A stretch of 64,000 bases of DNA, taken from contig NZ_JACJKQ010000001.1 of the NCBI RefSeq assembly GCF_016901575.1, positions 248,001 through 312,000 on the forward strand, read 5' to 3'. Below, one piece after another: positions 54,659 through 64,000 of the stretch. Origin of the DNA: Enorma phocaeensis (GTDB lineage Bacteria > Actinomycetota > Coriobacteriia > Coriobacteriales > Coriobacteriaceae). The first letter of the stretch is position 1, and each line of letters starts with the position of its first letter. A program made the translations under genes and the position numbers. The notes beneath the pieces were generated by a model, which worked only from the letters and a program-made list of their open reading frames with translations, searched no databases and had not been told where the DNA came from.

Positions 54659-55168
54659 TCAGTCGGCGACGTGGCGCGTCGTAGGCCCGATGCGCACGGT
54701 GTCGGGATCGTCTCCGCGACGGATCGCGAGCTCGCGCAAAATCGCCTCTTCGCGGCCCTCCATGAGCACCGCCTCGTCTTCCGCGATATGGTCGTAGCCC
54801 AAAAGATGCAGCAGGCCGTGGACGAGCATGAGGCGGCACTCCTCGACCGGGGTCTGCCCGAACTCCGAAGCCTGGCCCGCAATGACATCCGGGGCAAGCA
54901 TGACGTCCCCGAGCTCCACCGTCTCGTCGGCCGGCAGCCCCTCGTCGAAGGGAGAGTCGCATTCGAACGAGAGCACGTCGGTGGGGGCGTCGATGTGACG
55001 CCACTCGGCATTGAGCGCGCGCATCTCATCGACGTCGACGAAGGAGACCGACACCTCGCACGGCCGCTCGACGCCTTCAAGCGCGAGCGTCACCTCGACG
55101 ACCTGCGCCACCTCGTCCTCTTGCAGCAGCGCGTCCACGCCGGCATCGTTACTGATGAGCACGCCCAC
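54659..55168 (-). CDS. ybeY: Endoribonuclease YbeY
   Basis: YbeY (169 aa) is a zinc enzyme for 16S rRNA 3'-end processing and ribosome quality control. The zinc motif HGLLHLLGYDH (H-x3-H-x5-H) is intact, and LSF and GDV(M/I)LAP segments fit the family. GTG 55168 follows AAAGGGG and overlaps phoH by 20 bp. Confidence 0.94.
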   Translation of the reverse strand: MGVLISNDAGVDALLQEDEVAQVVEVTLALEGVERPCEVSVSFVDVDEMRALNAEWRHIDAPTDVLSFECDSPFDEGLPADETVELGDVMLAPDVIAGQASEFGQTPVEECRLMLVHGLLHLLGYDHIAEDEAVLMEGREEAILRELAIRRGDDPDTVRIGPTTRHVAD

Positions 55169-56165
55169 CTGAGGCCCCCTTTCCTGCTTTCGGCCGGCGC
55201 CTGTCAGAGGCGCCGATACGCTCCTCAAAGGCATCATACGCCTCGACGATGCGCCCCACGAGCGCATGGCGCACCACATCGGTGCGGTCGAGGTGGATGA
55301 ACGCGACGTCCTCGACGCCGGCCAGAATCTCCTCGATATCGGTGAGGCCGCCCCGGCGCCCCATGAGGTCGCGCTGGGTGGTATCGCCCGTGACGATGAA
55401 TTTGGAATTGAAGCCCAGGCGCGTGAGGAACATCTTCATCTGCTCGGGCGTCGTGTTCTGCGCCTCGTCGAGCACCACGAAGGCGTCGTTCAAGGTGCGG
55501 CCGCGCATGTAGGCGAGCGGGGCGATCTCGATGATTCCCTGCTCGACGAGCTCCCCGCCGCGCTCCATATCGGTCATGTCGAAAAGCGCGTCGAACAGCG
55601 GGCGGACATACGGGTCGATCTTTTCCTGAAGGGTGCCTGGCAAAAATCCGAGGTTCTCGCCCGCCTCCACCACAGGGCGCGTCAGCACGATGCGGCCGAC
55701 CTCATGTCGCTTGAGGGCGGCCACGGCCATCGCCATGGCGAGATAGGTCTTACCGGTGCCCGCAGGCCCCATGCAGAACGTGACGGTATTCGAGCGAATG
55801 GCATCGATGTAGCGCTTCTGGCCCGCGGTCTTGGGGCGAATGGCCTTTCCGCGATACGTGAGCAGGATGTCGTCGCGAAACCCCGTGGAGCCCAAGGCCC
55901 CCTCTCGAAGCGAGGCCATCATGCGCACGACATCGTCTTCGGCGACATGGCGCCCGTGGGAGGCCTCGCGAATGACGTAGGAGAACAGCTTGGTAAGTAT
56001 CTCGACCTCGTCGGGAGTTCCCGTCAAGGTGATGGTGCCCCCGCGAACGACCACGTCGCCGGTGGTGCGCCGCTCGATTGCACGAAGCAGCGCGTCTCCC
56101 CCGCCGGTGATGCCCACGGGGTCGACGCCGTCGGGAATGCTCAGCCGAACCTTCGCCGTGTCCAT
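55149..56165 (-). CDS. phoH: PhoH-like ATPase (YbeZ)
   Basis: The 338-residue protein has an N-terminal KH-like region and a P-loop ATPase domain with GPAGTGKTYLA, VLTRPVVEAGE and VVLDEAQNTTPEQMKMFLTR. PhoH proteins are ATPases linked with RNA metabolism and functionally tied to YbeY. The start at 56165 follows AAGGAG. Confidence 0.94.
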   Translation of the reverse strand: MDTAKVRLSIPDGVDPVGITGGGDALLRAIERRTTGDVVVRGGTITLTGTPDEVEILTKLFSYVIREASHGRHVAEDDVVRMMASLREGALGSTGFRDDILLTYRGKAIRPKTAGQKRYIDAIRSNTVTFCMGPAGTGKTYLAMAMAVAALKRHEVGRIVLTRPVVEAGENLGFLPGTLQEKIDPYVRPLFDALFDMTDMERGGELVEQGIIEIAPLAYMRGRTLNDAFVVLDEAQNTTPEQMKMFLTRLGFNSKFIVTGDTTQRDLMGRRGGLTDIEEILAGVEDVAFIHLDRTDVVRHALVGRIVEAYDAFEERIGASDRRRPKAGKGASGGRAHQ

Positions 56166-56179
56166 CGATCTCCTTATCC

Positions 56180-57460
56180 TCAGCAGCCGCGATCGCGGGC
56201 CATTCGGCACACGAGCACGCCGGAATCGTCTATACCCATGATATCAGCCCACACGATCGCCGGGGCGGCGTCGAAGGGGGCGTCCGCCACCGCCGCTCGA
56301 TGGAATGACCCGGTGGTGCCCATGCGCCCGCTCTCGAGCACCACTCGCTCCCTGCGTCCGACGCGCAGGCGCTTGTCGGCGAGGGCGAGCCTCGAAGAGA
56401 GGTCGCGCATGATGCGGGACCGCTCCGCCATGACCTCGGGAGCGACCTGGTCGGGCATGGCCGCCGCCGGGGTGCCGGGGCGTGCGCTGTAGCGGAACAC
56501 ATGCATGCGTGAAAACCCGACGTTCTCGCACAGCGCCCGAGACGCCTCGAACTCCTCGTCGGTCTCGCCCGGAAAGCCTACGATCACGTCGCAGGAGAGC
56601 GACGCATGCGGCAGATAGTCGCGGATGCGCCTCGCAAGGCCGGAAAAGTCCTCCGCCGTATAGGGGCGCGCCATGCGCCTGAGCGTATCTGTGCAGCCGG
56701 ACTGAACGGGGAGATGCAAAAACGGTGCGACTCGATCGGCGTGCTCTGCCATCGTGGCAAGCAGCCGGTCGGAAACGTCCATGGGCTCGATCGACGAAAG
56801 GCGCACCTGGGGGATCGCCGTGGATGCCAGGACGATCTCGAGCAGCTCGTCGATCTCGACGTGCTCGTCCCCCGAACGCATGCCATCGTAGGCACCGAGG
56901 TTGACTCCGGTAAGCACCACCTCGGGAACGCCCGCCTCCTCTGCCGCCCGCACCTGGGCAAGCACGGCGTCGACGGGAACGGAACGCTCCGGCCCGCGGG
57001 CCTTCCACACGATGCAGTAGGTGCAGCGGTTGTTGCAGCCGTCCTGGACCTTCACGCCCAGGCGGGCATGCCCCAGCACCTCCCCGACATCGACGGGCTC
57101 GACGTCATCATCATGCTCATAGCCCAGAAGCGAGCAGACGCGCTCGACCACTCGGACCTTCGAGGGCTCGACAGAGACCCGGTCCGAAAGGTCGCGCAGC
57201 ATCTCGGGATGAAGGCTCGCAGCACAGCCCGTGGCGACCACATACGGCTCGCGCGGGCGCGCCAAGGCGTGCCGTACCGCCTTGCGGGTCTTTGCCTCCG
57301 CCTCGCCTGTGACGGCGCAGGTGTTGATAACGATGAGGTCCGCCTCGTCAGGGTCGACAAGGGTAAAACCAGCCTGGGTAAGTTCGCAGGTCAAGCGGTC
57401 AGACTCCACGCGATTCACGCGGCAGCCCAGATTGACCACAGAGACAAACGGATTTGCCAC
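56180..57460 (-). CDS. mtaB: tRNA t6A37 methylthiotransferase MtaB
   Basis: MtaB (426 aa) converts t6A37 to ms2t6A in tRNAs reading ANN codons. It starts VNLGCRVNRVESDRL, the cysteine-bearing MtaB N-terminus, then INTCAVT and the radical-SAM CNNRCTYC. Downstream, the usual PYARG segment is WKARGPERS. It is the third methylthiotransferase in the window. It lies 9 bp after dnaJ and 14 bp before phoH. Confidence 0.93.
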   Translation of the reverse strand: MANPFVSVVNLGCRVNRVESDRLTCELTQAGFTLVDPDEADLIVINTCAVTGEAEAKTRKAVRHALARPREPYVVATGCAASLHPEMLRDLSDRVSVEPSKVRVVERVCSLLGYEHDDDVEPVDVGEVLGHARLGVKVQDGCNNRCTYCIVWKARGPERSVPVDAVLAQVRAAEEAGVPEVVLTGVNLGAYDGMRSGDEHVEIDELLEIVLASTAIPQVRLSSIEPMDVSDRLLATMAEHADRVAPFLHLPVQSGCTDTLRRMARPYTAEDFSGLARRIRDYLPHASLSCDVIVGFPGETDEEFEASRALCENVGFSRMHVFRYSARPGTPAAAMPDQVAPEVMAERSRIMRDLSSRLALADKRLRVGRRERVVLESGRMGTTGSFHRAAVADAPFDAAPAIVWADIMGIDDSGVLVCRMARDRGC

Positions 57461-57469
57461 GTCGCCGTC

Positions 57470-58615
57470 CTAGTCCAAAATGTCATCGATGGCGTCGCGG
57501 ATGCGGTCGCCTACGGTCTTGCGCTCATGGGTATAGGCATCGCCCTGGACGTCTGCAAAACGCTCCAGAAGGTCGCGCGCCTCGCCGGAAAGCTTGGTCG
57601 GGATCGTGACGCGCACCTGGGCGACCGCACGCCCGCGCGCAGACGAGCCCGTGTGCGGCATGCCCATGCCCTCGACCGCGACCGTGTCGCCGAACTGGGT
57701 GCCGGAAGGAATGGCGAACGTGATGACTTCGTCCGGAAGGATGCCGTCGACCTCGACGGTGCAGCCGAGCGCCGCCTGCGCCATGGAGACCTCGACCTCG
57801 CAGTAGAGGTCGTCGCCCGAGCGGCGGAAGCGCTCGTGAGGAGCCACCTGGACGTTTACGATGAGGTCGCCCGACGGAGCCCCGCGATAGCCCGCCTCGC
57901 CATAGCCGGTGACGCGCAGCTGGCGGCCGGAAGAGATGCCGGCAGGGATCTTGATGTCGAGACGCTCGTGGTTGGGGGTGCGTCCCTGTCCGCCGCACAT
58001 GTCGCACGGATGGTCGATGACGGTGCCCTCCCCGTTGCAGTCCGGGCACGGAGAAGAGGACTGCACCTGGCCGAAGATGGAGCGCTGGACGGTCGTCACG
58101 AAGCCGGTGCCGTGGCAGCGGGGGCAGGGCTGCTCCTTCGCCCCATCGGGCATGCCGGTGCCGTGGCAGTCCTCGCAAGGCGCGAGGCGGTCGTAGCTGA
58201 TGGTCTTCGTGCAGCCCTGGGCGGCTTCTTCGAGCGAGATGGTCATGGAGATGGACATGTCGCGACCCTGGCGCCGCAGCTGGCGGCCTCGCGCTCCCGT
58301 GGCGGCACCGCCGCCGAAGAACGAGGAGAAGATGTCGTCGAAGCCCGATCCTCCGAAAATGTCGCTAAAGTCGACATAGCCCGAGCCCATCGGGCCGTCA
58401 GCGGTGCCGAAGCGGTCGTAGTTTGCCCGCTTCTGCTCGTCCGATAAGACGGAATATGCCTCGTTGAGCTCCTTGAACTTCTCCTCTGCATCGGGGTCGT
58501 CGGAGACATCCGGGTGCACCTGGCGCGCCTTCTTCAGAAATGCGCGCTTGATTGTACGCTGGTCGGCATCGTGGTCGACGCCCAGCACCTCGTAGTAGTC
58601 TCTCTTGTCCGACAC
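57470..58615 (-). CDS. dnaJ: Chaperone protein DnaJ
   Basis: DnaJ (381 aa) delivers substrates to DnaK. The J domain has HPD near residue 34, followed by a Gly/Phe-rich region. Four zinc-finger CxxCxGxG repeats come next (CEDCHGTG, CPRCHGTG, CPDCNGEG, CDMCGGQG), then two beta-barrel C-terminal domains. It starts at GTG 58615 with GGGGAAGG upstream. No CIRCE element is seen upstream. Confidence 0.96.
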   Translation of the reverse strand: MSDKRDYYEVLGVDHDADQRTIKRAFLKKARQVHPDVSDDPDAEEKFKELNEAYSVLSDEQKRANYDRFGTADGPMGSGYVDFSDIFGGSGFDDIFSSFFGGGAATGARGRQLRRQGRDMSISMTISLEEAAQGCTKTISYDRLAPCEDCHGTGMPDGAKEQPCPRCHGTGFVTTVQRSIFGQVQSSSPCPDCNGEGTVIDHPCDMCGGQGRTPNHERLDIKIPAGISSGRQLRVTGYGEAGYRGAPSGDLIVNVQVAPHERFRRSGDDLYCEVEVSMAQAALGCTVEVDGILPDEVITFAIPSGTQFGDTVAVEGMGMPHTGSSARGRAVAQVRVTIPTKLSGEARDLLERFADVQGDAYTHERKTVGDRIRDAIDDILD

Positions 58616-58791
58616 CGTTTTGACCTTCCCCTGTTTCTTTCAGATTGAGCGCCGGCAGAGAACCGGCAGATTGAATGGTACCCCGCTGCTCGCGACGATA
58701 ATCCTTGAGGCGGCAAGCGTGGCGACATTTCGCATGATAGCAATCAACCCTGGTGGGCGGCAGCAAGCCCTGGGCTAGAAGCGACCGCGCG

Positions 58792-59910
58792 CTATATCCA
58801 AAGATATGGTCGGTAGAACATGCCGCTCGAGCAGCTTACGAACCACACGGCGATAAGCGCGTAGAGCAAGGCGTTGCCCGCACCCGAAAGCATGCGCGAA
58901 ACCCCGCGCTTCCACCACAGGCCCGATCGATGGAGCACGTCGTCTTTCAGGACCAGGTAGAGCCCTGCCACAAACGGAACGAGGCACACGAGCGCAAAGA
59001 GCGAGACCACACCGCTTACCGCCGAGAGCAGCAGGAACGGGATCACGAAGCCCACGATGTAGAAGCCCTTATAGGCGCTCCCCTCGAGACGCTCTGCCGC
59101 CACATGGGCGCGGCCCACGAGGTCTCCTGAAGACGCGCCGTTGGTGCCGGCATGGCCCATGCCCTTGATGCGCACCGTCTCGCCGTCGTGAACACCAGCG
59201 GGGAACTCGATGACAGCCTCCGACATGACCTGCCGGCGCCCGGAGCCGCCGCAGTCGGGACAGGGGTCTGCCACGACCTTGCCGCTGCCGTTGCATTCGG
59301 GACACACCATCTGGAACATCCCGCCGCCGAAAAGGAACGACATGTCGACGCCGATGACGCCCGTACCGCCGCAGCTGGGGCATGTGTGGGCATGCTCGGA
59401 AGATACCGAGCCGGAGCCGCCGCAATGCGAGCAGGGCTCGTAACGACGGTATTTCACGCCCTTGCGTGCGCCCGCCTTGACCTGCTCGGGCGTGAGCTCG
59501 ACGTCAACCACCACGTCGGCGCCCGCCTCGGGATTATAGGCTGAGCCGCCCTGGCGGCCACGCTGCGCCCAGCTGCCGCCAAACGGAGAGCCTGCAAACG
59601 GCGAGCCACCGAACGGCGAGCCATAGCCTCCATAGCCGGCGGCTCCCCCGCCGCCATAGGCAGAGGCCCCTCCTCCGGCAAACGGCGAGCCCGAGCGCAT
59701 GGCGTCATAGCGCGCTCGCTTCTGCTCGTCGGACAGCACCGCGTACGCCTCCGAGACCTCTTTGAATTTTTCCTCGGCATCGGGGGCCTTGTTGACATCT
59801 GGATGGAGCTTGCGCGCCTTCTGCTGAAAGGCCTTCTGGATCTCCTTTTGAGACGCGTCTTTAGAAACGCCCAGAATGGCGTAGTAATCCTTCTCGTTCA
59901 TGGTGGCCAT
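58792..59910 (-). CDS. Membrane-anchored DnaJ-like protein
   Basis: The 372-residue protein has a J domain (4-68, HPD at 36-38) and a long Gly/Phe/Ser/Ala linker (72-125). A CTD-I part follows with four CxxCxGxG repeats at 160-225. CTD-I ends near 270 with GDLVGRAHV. The expected second C-terminal domain is missing. In its place are three hydrophobic segments (~283-299, 301-321, 346-363). It probably recruits DnaK to the membrane. Start 59910 follows GGAGG at 11 nt; 59901 is an alternative. It lies between hemW and dnaJ. Confidence 0.85.
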   Translation of the reverse strand: MATMNEKDYYAILGVSKDASQKEIQKAFQQKARKLHPDVNKAPDAEEKFKEVSEAYAVLSDEQKRARYDAMRSGSPFAGGGASAYGGGGAAGYGGYGSPFGGSPFAGSPFGGSWAQRGRQGGSAYNPEAGADVVVDVELTPEQVKAGARKGVKYRRYEPCSHCGGSGSVSSEHAHTCPSCGGTGVIGVDMSFLFGGGMFQMVCPECNGSGKVVADPCPDCGGSGRRQVMSEAVIEFPAGVHDGETVRIKGMGHAGTNGASSGDLVGRAHVAAERLEGSAYKGFYIVGFVIPFLLLSAVSGVVSLFALVCLVPFVAGLYLVLKDDVLHRSGLWWKRGVSRMLSGAGNALLYALIAVWFVSCSSGMFYRPYLWI

Positions 59911-60060
59911 GGGCCTGGGAACCTCCATACGGCGGCGGAACATGAATATTTCGGTATTGTACCGAACGACGACCTTCTCATTCACCCCGCATGAAAGTTT
60001 AAGGTGAAGTACACGGTAAGCTAACGGTCACAGAGCCGGTGCCTGCCGACGTCGGGGCAG

Positions 60061-61299
60061 CTATTCCTCCGCAAGATCCCAAAAGAGCTCGAAGAGCTCG
60101 TTGCCCAGCAGCCATCCGCGCCTCGTCGGCACAAGGCGCCCCTCCGCCCACGTCGCCAGGCCTCGCCTACACACCAGCTCCACGGCGCCTTCGACGCGCC
60201 TTCTTCCCAACACGGCGCACGCCCGGTCGACGAGGCGGCTGTCCACGCCCGCCGTCATGCGCATGCCGAGCATGAGGTCCTCCGCCACCGCCTCGCGCTC
60301 AGTCAAGACCTCCGCCTCGAACAGCCGGCCCTCGTCGTCTCGCTGGACCAGGCGAACGCGGTCGCGTGCAGACACGCAGCCGCCTGCAAGCTCATCCCCA
60401 TCTGCGGTGACGACCCGCCCGAAGAGGCTCCTGAGCCGAAGGTAGTCCGCACCGGTCATCATGCCCGCGGCGGAGCGCCCGAGCCCCAGATAGCCGACGC
60501 CGGTCCAATAGGCGATGTTGTGTCGGCAGGCATGGCCGTCGGCGGCATAGCTCGCCACCTCGTAGGGCAGAAGGCCCTCCGCAACAAGACGTTCGCGGGC
60601 CCGCTGCATGCACCAGCCTTCGAAGTCCTCGTCGGGAAGGTCGATCGCACCGGCTGCGACCTTGCGAGAGAACGCCGTCCCCTCCTCGATCGTCAAGGGA
60701 TAGACCGAGACGTGTCGGACGCCGAGCGCCATCGCCTCGTCAAGCGAGCGGGACCATGACGCCTCCGTCTGGAGAGGGATGCCGCACATGAGGTCGATCG
60801 ACACCTCGAGGCCCGCCTCATGGGCGATGCGGACCGCATTTTGCGCCGCCTCGGCGGAATGCAGCCGCCCCAACGCCCGAAGCTCGGCATCGTCAAAGCT
60901 CTGAACGCCAAACGAGACGCGGGTCGCTCCCGCGTCTCGTATCGATTCGGCGAGGCCCGAAGAAAACGACTCGGGATTGGCTTCGCAGGTGAACTCGGCC
61001 ACATGAGGGGCCCCGCGCCGCACGGCCGCCACCAGTCCGGCCAAAAGCCCTCCGAGCACGCTCGGGGTGCCGCCGCCGATGTACGCCGTCTGGCAGCAAT
61101 CGAGGGCATGGGCGCCGGAGGCAGCCTCGATCTGTGCCTCCACCGCGCGAACATACGCCTCGAAGGCGGCGCGGTCGCGGCACGCGCGGGAGTCAAAGTC
61201 GCAGTAATAGCACTTGGATGCACAAAAGGGGACGTGCACATAGAGCGCCCGGATATCGCATGGGGCGCATTCGCCGCGCGCGACGCCATGCGCCTCCAT
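60061..61299 (-). CDS. hemW: HemW-type radical SAM heme chaperone
   Basis: HemW (412 aa) resembles oxygen-independent coproporphyrinogen oxidase but acts in heme trafficking. The motif HVPFCASKCYYC carries the three cluster cysteines with the FCxxKCxYC pattern of this group. GGGTPSVL and IDLMCGIPLQT are also typical. The start at ATG 61299 follows a GGGGGG run; TTG 61350 overlapping the dus stop is an alternative. It follows lepA and dusB, as lepA-hemW pairs are common. Confidence 0.92.
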   Translation of the reverse strand: MEAHGVARGECAPCDIRALYVHVPFCASKCYYCDFDSRACRDRAAFEAYVRAVEAQIEAASGAHALDCCQTAYIGGGTPSVLGGLLAGLVAAVRRGAPHVAEFTCEANPESFSSGLAESIRDAGATRVSFGVQSFDDAELRALGRLHSAEAAQNAVRIAHEAGLEVSIDLMCGIPLQTEASWSRSLDEAMALGVRHVSVYPLTIEEGTAFSRKVAAGAIDLPDEDFEGWCMQRARERLVAEGLLPYEVASYAADGHACRHNIAYWTGVGYLGLGRSAAGMMTGADYLRLRSLFGRVVTADGDELAGGCVSARDRVRLVQRDDEGRLFEAEVLTEREAVAEDLMLGMRMTAGVDSRLVDRACAVLGRRRVEGAVELVCRRGLATWAEGRLVPTRRGWLLGNELFELFWDLAEE

Positions 61300-61346
61300 C
61301 ACGCCGCCCCCCGCCTTGTTCTGACAAAACCGCCGGTCACGCGAGA

Positions 61347-62348
61347 TCAACCCTCACAGGTATCCACGTTTGCCAAGACGTCGGCTTCGATCTCGTCGAC
61401 GAGCGCCATGAATTCCTCGTAGGTCGTGCACCGCACCACGCGCCCGCGCCATGCGGCAGCATGAGGCATGCCCTTCAGATACCACGTGGCGAACGTGCGG
61501 GCGCGTGCCATGAGGGGAAGGTGCTCGTGGACGAGCGTCAGGTGCTCGCGAAGCGCGGCCAAGCGCTCCTCAGCCCCATGGACGGGGGGCTCGACGCCGT
61601 CGCGGGCAAGCGCGAGCGCATCTTTGAAGACCCATGGGTTGCCATAGCTTCCGCGTGCGACGAATACGGCGGAAGCGGCGGTCTCGCGAAGCATGCGCAC
61701 GGCATCAAAGGCGCAGAAAACGTCTCCGGAGCCGACCACGGGCACCGAGACGGCGCGGGCGACCTCGTCGATGACCGTCCAATCGGCCTTGCCCGTATAC
61801 AGCTGCTTGGCGGTTCGCCCGTGTACCGCCACGGCCGCCGCGCCCGCCGCTTCCAGACGTCGGGCAAACTCGGACGCGACGCGGTCGCCCGCATGAAACG
61901 CGGTGCGCATCTTGACCGTTACAGGAACCTTCGCATGCGACACGGCGGCCCGCACGATCCGCTCCGCCTGCTCAGGCGCCTCCATCAAGGCGCATCCCTC
62001 GCCTTTTGTGATCACTTTGCGCGCGGGACAAGCCATGTTGATATCGATGAGCGTCAGCCGCTCCCCGACTCGCTCCTGCACCGCCTCTACGGCGGAGGCG
62101 AACTGCTCGGGCTTGCTGCCAAAGAGCTGCACGCATATCTGCGGCTCATCAGCCGCCGCCTCCACGAGGCGCCAGGTCTTATCGTTTGCATAGGCAAGCC
62201 CCGCCACGCTCACCATTTCGGAGAACGCGAGCTTGGCGCCTCGCCGGCGGCACATGATGCGGTAGGCGGCGTCGGTTACGCCCGCCATCGGGGCGAGCAG
62301 GAACGGCTGCTCGGCATAGCGATCGAGAAGATCGTCGGAAAACGACAT
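61347..62348 (-). CDS. dusB: tRNA-dihydrouridine synthase
   Basis: The FMN enzyme (333 aa) reduces uridine in the tRNA D loop. LAPMAGVTDAAYR binds FMN, INMACPARKV has the catalytic Cys, and HGRTAKQLYTGKADW is conserved. The pattern is closest to DusB. The start at 62348 has GGGGGGAG upstream. A strong hairpin separates it from lepA. Confidence 0.93.
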   Translation of the reverse strand: MSFSDDLLDRYAEQPFLLAPMAGVTDAAYRIMCRRRGAKLAFSEMVSVAGLAYANDKTWRLVEAAADEPQICVQLFGSKPEQFASAVEAVQERVGERLTLIDINMACPARKVITKGEGCALMEAPEQAERIVRAAVSHAKVPVTVKMRTAFHAGDRVASEFARRLEAAGAAAVAVHGRTAKQLYTGKADWTVIDEVARAVSVPVVGSGDVFCAFDAVRMLRETAASAVFVARGSYGNPWVFKDALALARDGVEPPVHGAEERLAALREHLTLVHEHLPLMARARTFATWYLKGMPHAAAWRGRVVRCTTYEEFMALVDEIEADVLANVDTCEG

Positions 62349-62363
62349 CGAACTCCCCCCAGT

Positions 62364-62390
62364 GGGGCGCCCGGCAGACTCGGGCGCCCC
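62364..62390 (-). other. Strong hairpin between lepA and dusB
   Basis: The perfect 10-bp stem GGGGCGCCCG/CGGGCGCCCC has a 7-nt loop and no T-run. It ends 6 bp before the dusB ribosome site, so it may stabilise or attenuate the message. Confidence 0.55.
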
Positions 62391-62434
62391 GGCGTGAAAA
62401 TAGGTCAATAAACGGCGTCGCGCGTTGGCCGAAA

Positions 62435-64000
62435 CTAGTCCTCGACCTTGAGAATGGCCAAGAAGGCCTCTTGCGGCACCTCCACCGAGCCGATGGCCTT
62501 CATGCGCTTTTTGCCTTCCTTCTGCTTTTCGAGAAGCTTGCGCTTGCGCGAGATGTCGCCGCCATAGCACTTGGCAAGCACGTCTTTGCGACGCGCCTTC
62601 ACCGTGGAGCGCGCGATGATCTTGTTGCCGATAGCGCCCTGGATGGGCACCTCGAAGAGCTGGCGCGGGATGATCTCCTTCAACTTGTCGCACAGCCCTC
62701 GAGCAAGGGAGTAGGCCTTGTCCTTATGGACGATGAAGGAGAGCGCGTCCACCTCGTCGCCCGAAAGCAGGATGTCGAGTTTCACCAGGTCGGAAGGACG
62801 GTAGTCCGCAAACTCATAGTCAAGCGATGCATAGCCCTTCGTACGGCTCTTGAGCTGATCGAAGAAGTCGAGGATGAGCTCGGCGAGCGGCATGTCGAAA
62901 TGCATCTCCACCGATTTTTGCGACAGGTGAACCATGTCGCTCATGACCGCGCGGTGTTCGATGGCGAGCTGCATGACGGCGCCGGTGTACTCGGGAGGCA
63001 CGATGATCTTGGCGTTGAGATAGGGCTCCTCGATATGGTCGATGCGCGTGACGTCCGGGAGGTCCTGCGGGCTGCGCACGTCGATCATGGTCCCATCGGT
63101 CTTATACACGTGGTAGTCGACGCTGGGACTTGTCGCGATAAGGTCGAGGTCGAACTCGCGCTCGAGGCGCTCCTTGACGACCTCCATGTGCAGCAGGCCC
63201 AAAAAGCCCACGCGGAAGCCGAAGCCGAGCGCGACGGAGGTCTCGGGGCTCCAGGTAAGCGAGGGGTCGTTTACATGCAGCTTCTCGAGGGCGTCGCGCA
63301 GGTTCTCATAGTCCTTGTTATCGATGGGAAAGATACCGGTGTACACCATGGGCTTCGCCTCGCGATAGCCCGGAAGCGGCTCGGGGCACGAGCGGTCACG
63401 GTAGGTCAGGGTGTCGCCGACGCGAACTGCCTCGGGGTCCTTGAGGCCCGTGACGACAAAGCCGACCTCGCCGACCGTGAGGGCCTCCACCATGGTCTCG
63501 GCAGGACGTTTCACGCCCACGCCATCGACCAAAAAGTCAGCCCCCGCCTGCATCATGCGGAGCTGGTCGCCCTTGCGAATAGAGCCGTCGAAGACGCGTA
63601 CCGTCGCGACGACGCCTCGATACTCGTCAAAGTAGGAGTCGAGGATGAGGGCCTTCAGGGGCGCATTCGGGTCACCTTGCGGCGGAGAGATGAGAAAGAC
63701 GATGGCTTCAAGCAGGTCATGGATGCCCTCGCCGGTCTTGCCCGACACGCACACGGCATCGTCGGCGGGGACGGCGAGCTCGTCCTCGATCTCGACCTTG
63801 ACCTCTTCGGGATGCGCGCTCGGAAGGTCGATCTTGTTGATGACGGGAACGATGTCGAGATCCGCGTTCATCGCCAGCGAGGCGTTAGAGACCGTCTGCG
63901 CCTCGACTCCCTGCGTCGCGTCGACCACGAGCACCGCGCCCTCGCATGCGGCAAGCGAGCGCGACACCTCGTAGGTGAAGTCGACGTGCCCAGGTGTGTC
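62435..64000 (-). CDS. lepA: Elongation factor 4 (LepA), 5' part missing
   Basis: The window holds 521 C-terminal residues of this ~600-residue ribosome-associated GTPase. The switch motif DTPGHVDF lies at the very edge, NKIDLP follows, and the LepA-specific C-terminal domain ends with [21 protein letters not shown] in parts. The P-loop is outside the window. LepA acts in initiation or back-translocation of ribosomes. Confidence 0.97.
   Translation of the reverse strand, partial: DTPGHVDFTYEVSRSLAACEGAVLVVDATQGVEAQTVSNASLAMNADLDIVPVINKIDLPSAHPEEVKVEIEDELAVPADDAVCVSGKTGEGIHDLLEAIVFLISPPQGDPNAPLKALILDSYFDEYRGVVATVRVFDGSIRKGDQLRMMQAGADFLVDGVGVKRPAETMVEALTVGEVGFVVTGLKDPEAVRVGDTLTYRDRSCPEPLPGYREAKPMVYTGIFPIDNKDYENLRDALEKLHVNDPSLTWSPETSVALGFGFRVGFLGLLHMEVVKERLEREFDLDLIATSPSVDYHVYKTDGTMIDVRSPQDLPDVTRIDHIEEPYLNAKIIVPPEYTGAVMQLAIEHRAVMSDMVHLSQKSVEMHFDMPLAELILDFFDQLKSRTKGYASLDYEFADYRPSDLVKLDILLSGDEVDALSFIVHKDKAYSLARGLCDKLKEIIPRQLFEVPIQGAIGNKIIARSTVKARRKDVLAKCYGGDISRKRKLLEKQKEGKKRMKAIGSVEVPQEAFLAILKVED

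Noticed and set aside
56606-58447. 613-codon open frame on the plus strand
   Set aside because: It is antisense to mtaB and dnaJ, has no credible ribosome site and no recognisable domain.
58616-58791. CIRCE or HAIR heat-shock operator before dnaJ
   Set aside because: No TTAGCACTC-N9-GAGTGCTAA or CTTGAGT-N7-ACTCAAG pattern is present.

Overview
The window looks like chromosomal DNA of a Coriobacteriia-type actinobacterium (Collinsella or a close relative). This is inferred from GC-rich coding sequence, frequent GTG/TTG starts, an FHA-MerR (GarA/FtsR-like) pair typical of Actinobacteria, and a gene order over 33-52 kb that matches Firmicutes (rpsO-pnp-rnj-ftsK-rodZ-pgsA-pncC-recA-rny-spoVS-miaB). 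I identify 61 protein genes (one partial), three tRNA genes (one partial), and many promoters, operators and terminators. There is no prophage, insertion sequence or CRISPR array.

Layout. 1-825: partial tRNA-Ala (-), tRNA-Val (+), a long inverted repeat and a long leader. 826-22033: 23 protein genes, all on +. They cover an ABC-F ATPase, a small membrane protein, a site-2 protease, ScpA/ScpB, RluB, Cmk, phospholipid enzymes (PlsC, PlsY, GpsA), IspH, a PDZ/radical-SAM protein, Der, Rpe, a cysteine desulfurase, Nif3, a zinc-ribbon coiled coil, CoaBC, tRNA-Pro, a CDP-alcohol phosphatidyltransferase, the FHA/MerR pair, Apt and an NlpC/P60 hydrolase. 22173-31076: mixed strands, with DUF1836 and DegV divergent, a dif-like site, TrxB, a diacylglycerol glycosyltransferase, a purine permease, Dut, NrdR, and the SOS pair LysM protein/LexA with a DUF1624 protein. 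31194-64000: 28 genes, all on -. They cover tRNA modification (MiaA, MiaB, MtaB, DusB), RimO, RNA decay (RNase Y, RNase J, PNPase), recombination (RecA, RecX, RecO), FtsK, RodZ, Era, YbeY, PhoH, two DnaJ proteins, HemW and LepA.

The plus block and the minus block point at each other. A 28-bp sequence at 24053-24080 closely resembles XerCD dif sites and lies in the switch region between two convergent terminators, so the window probably spans the replication terminus. The SOS response is readable from DNA: three LexA boxes exactly 28 bp apart lie between the LysM gene and lexA, and one lies in the recA promoter spacer. The least explained genes are a MutL/Hsp90-fold (GHKL) ATPase between RNase Y and SpoVS, and a DnaJ whose second C-terminal domain is replaced by membrane segments.
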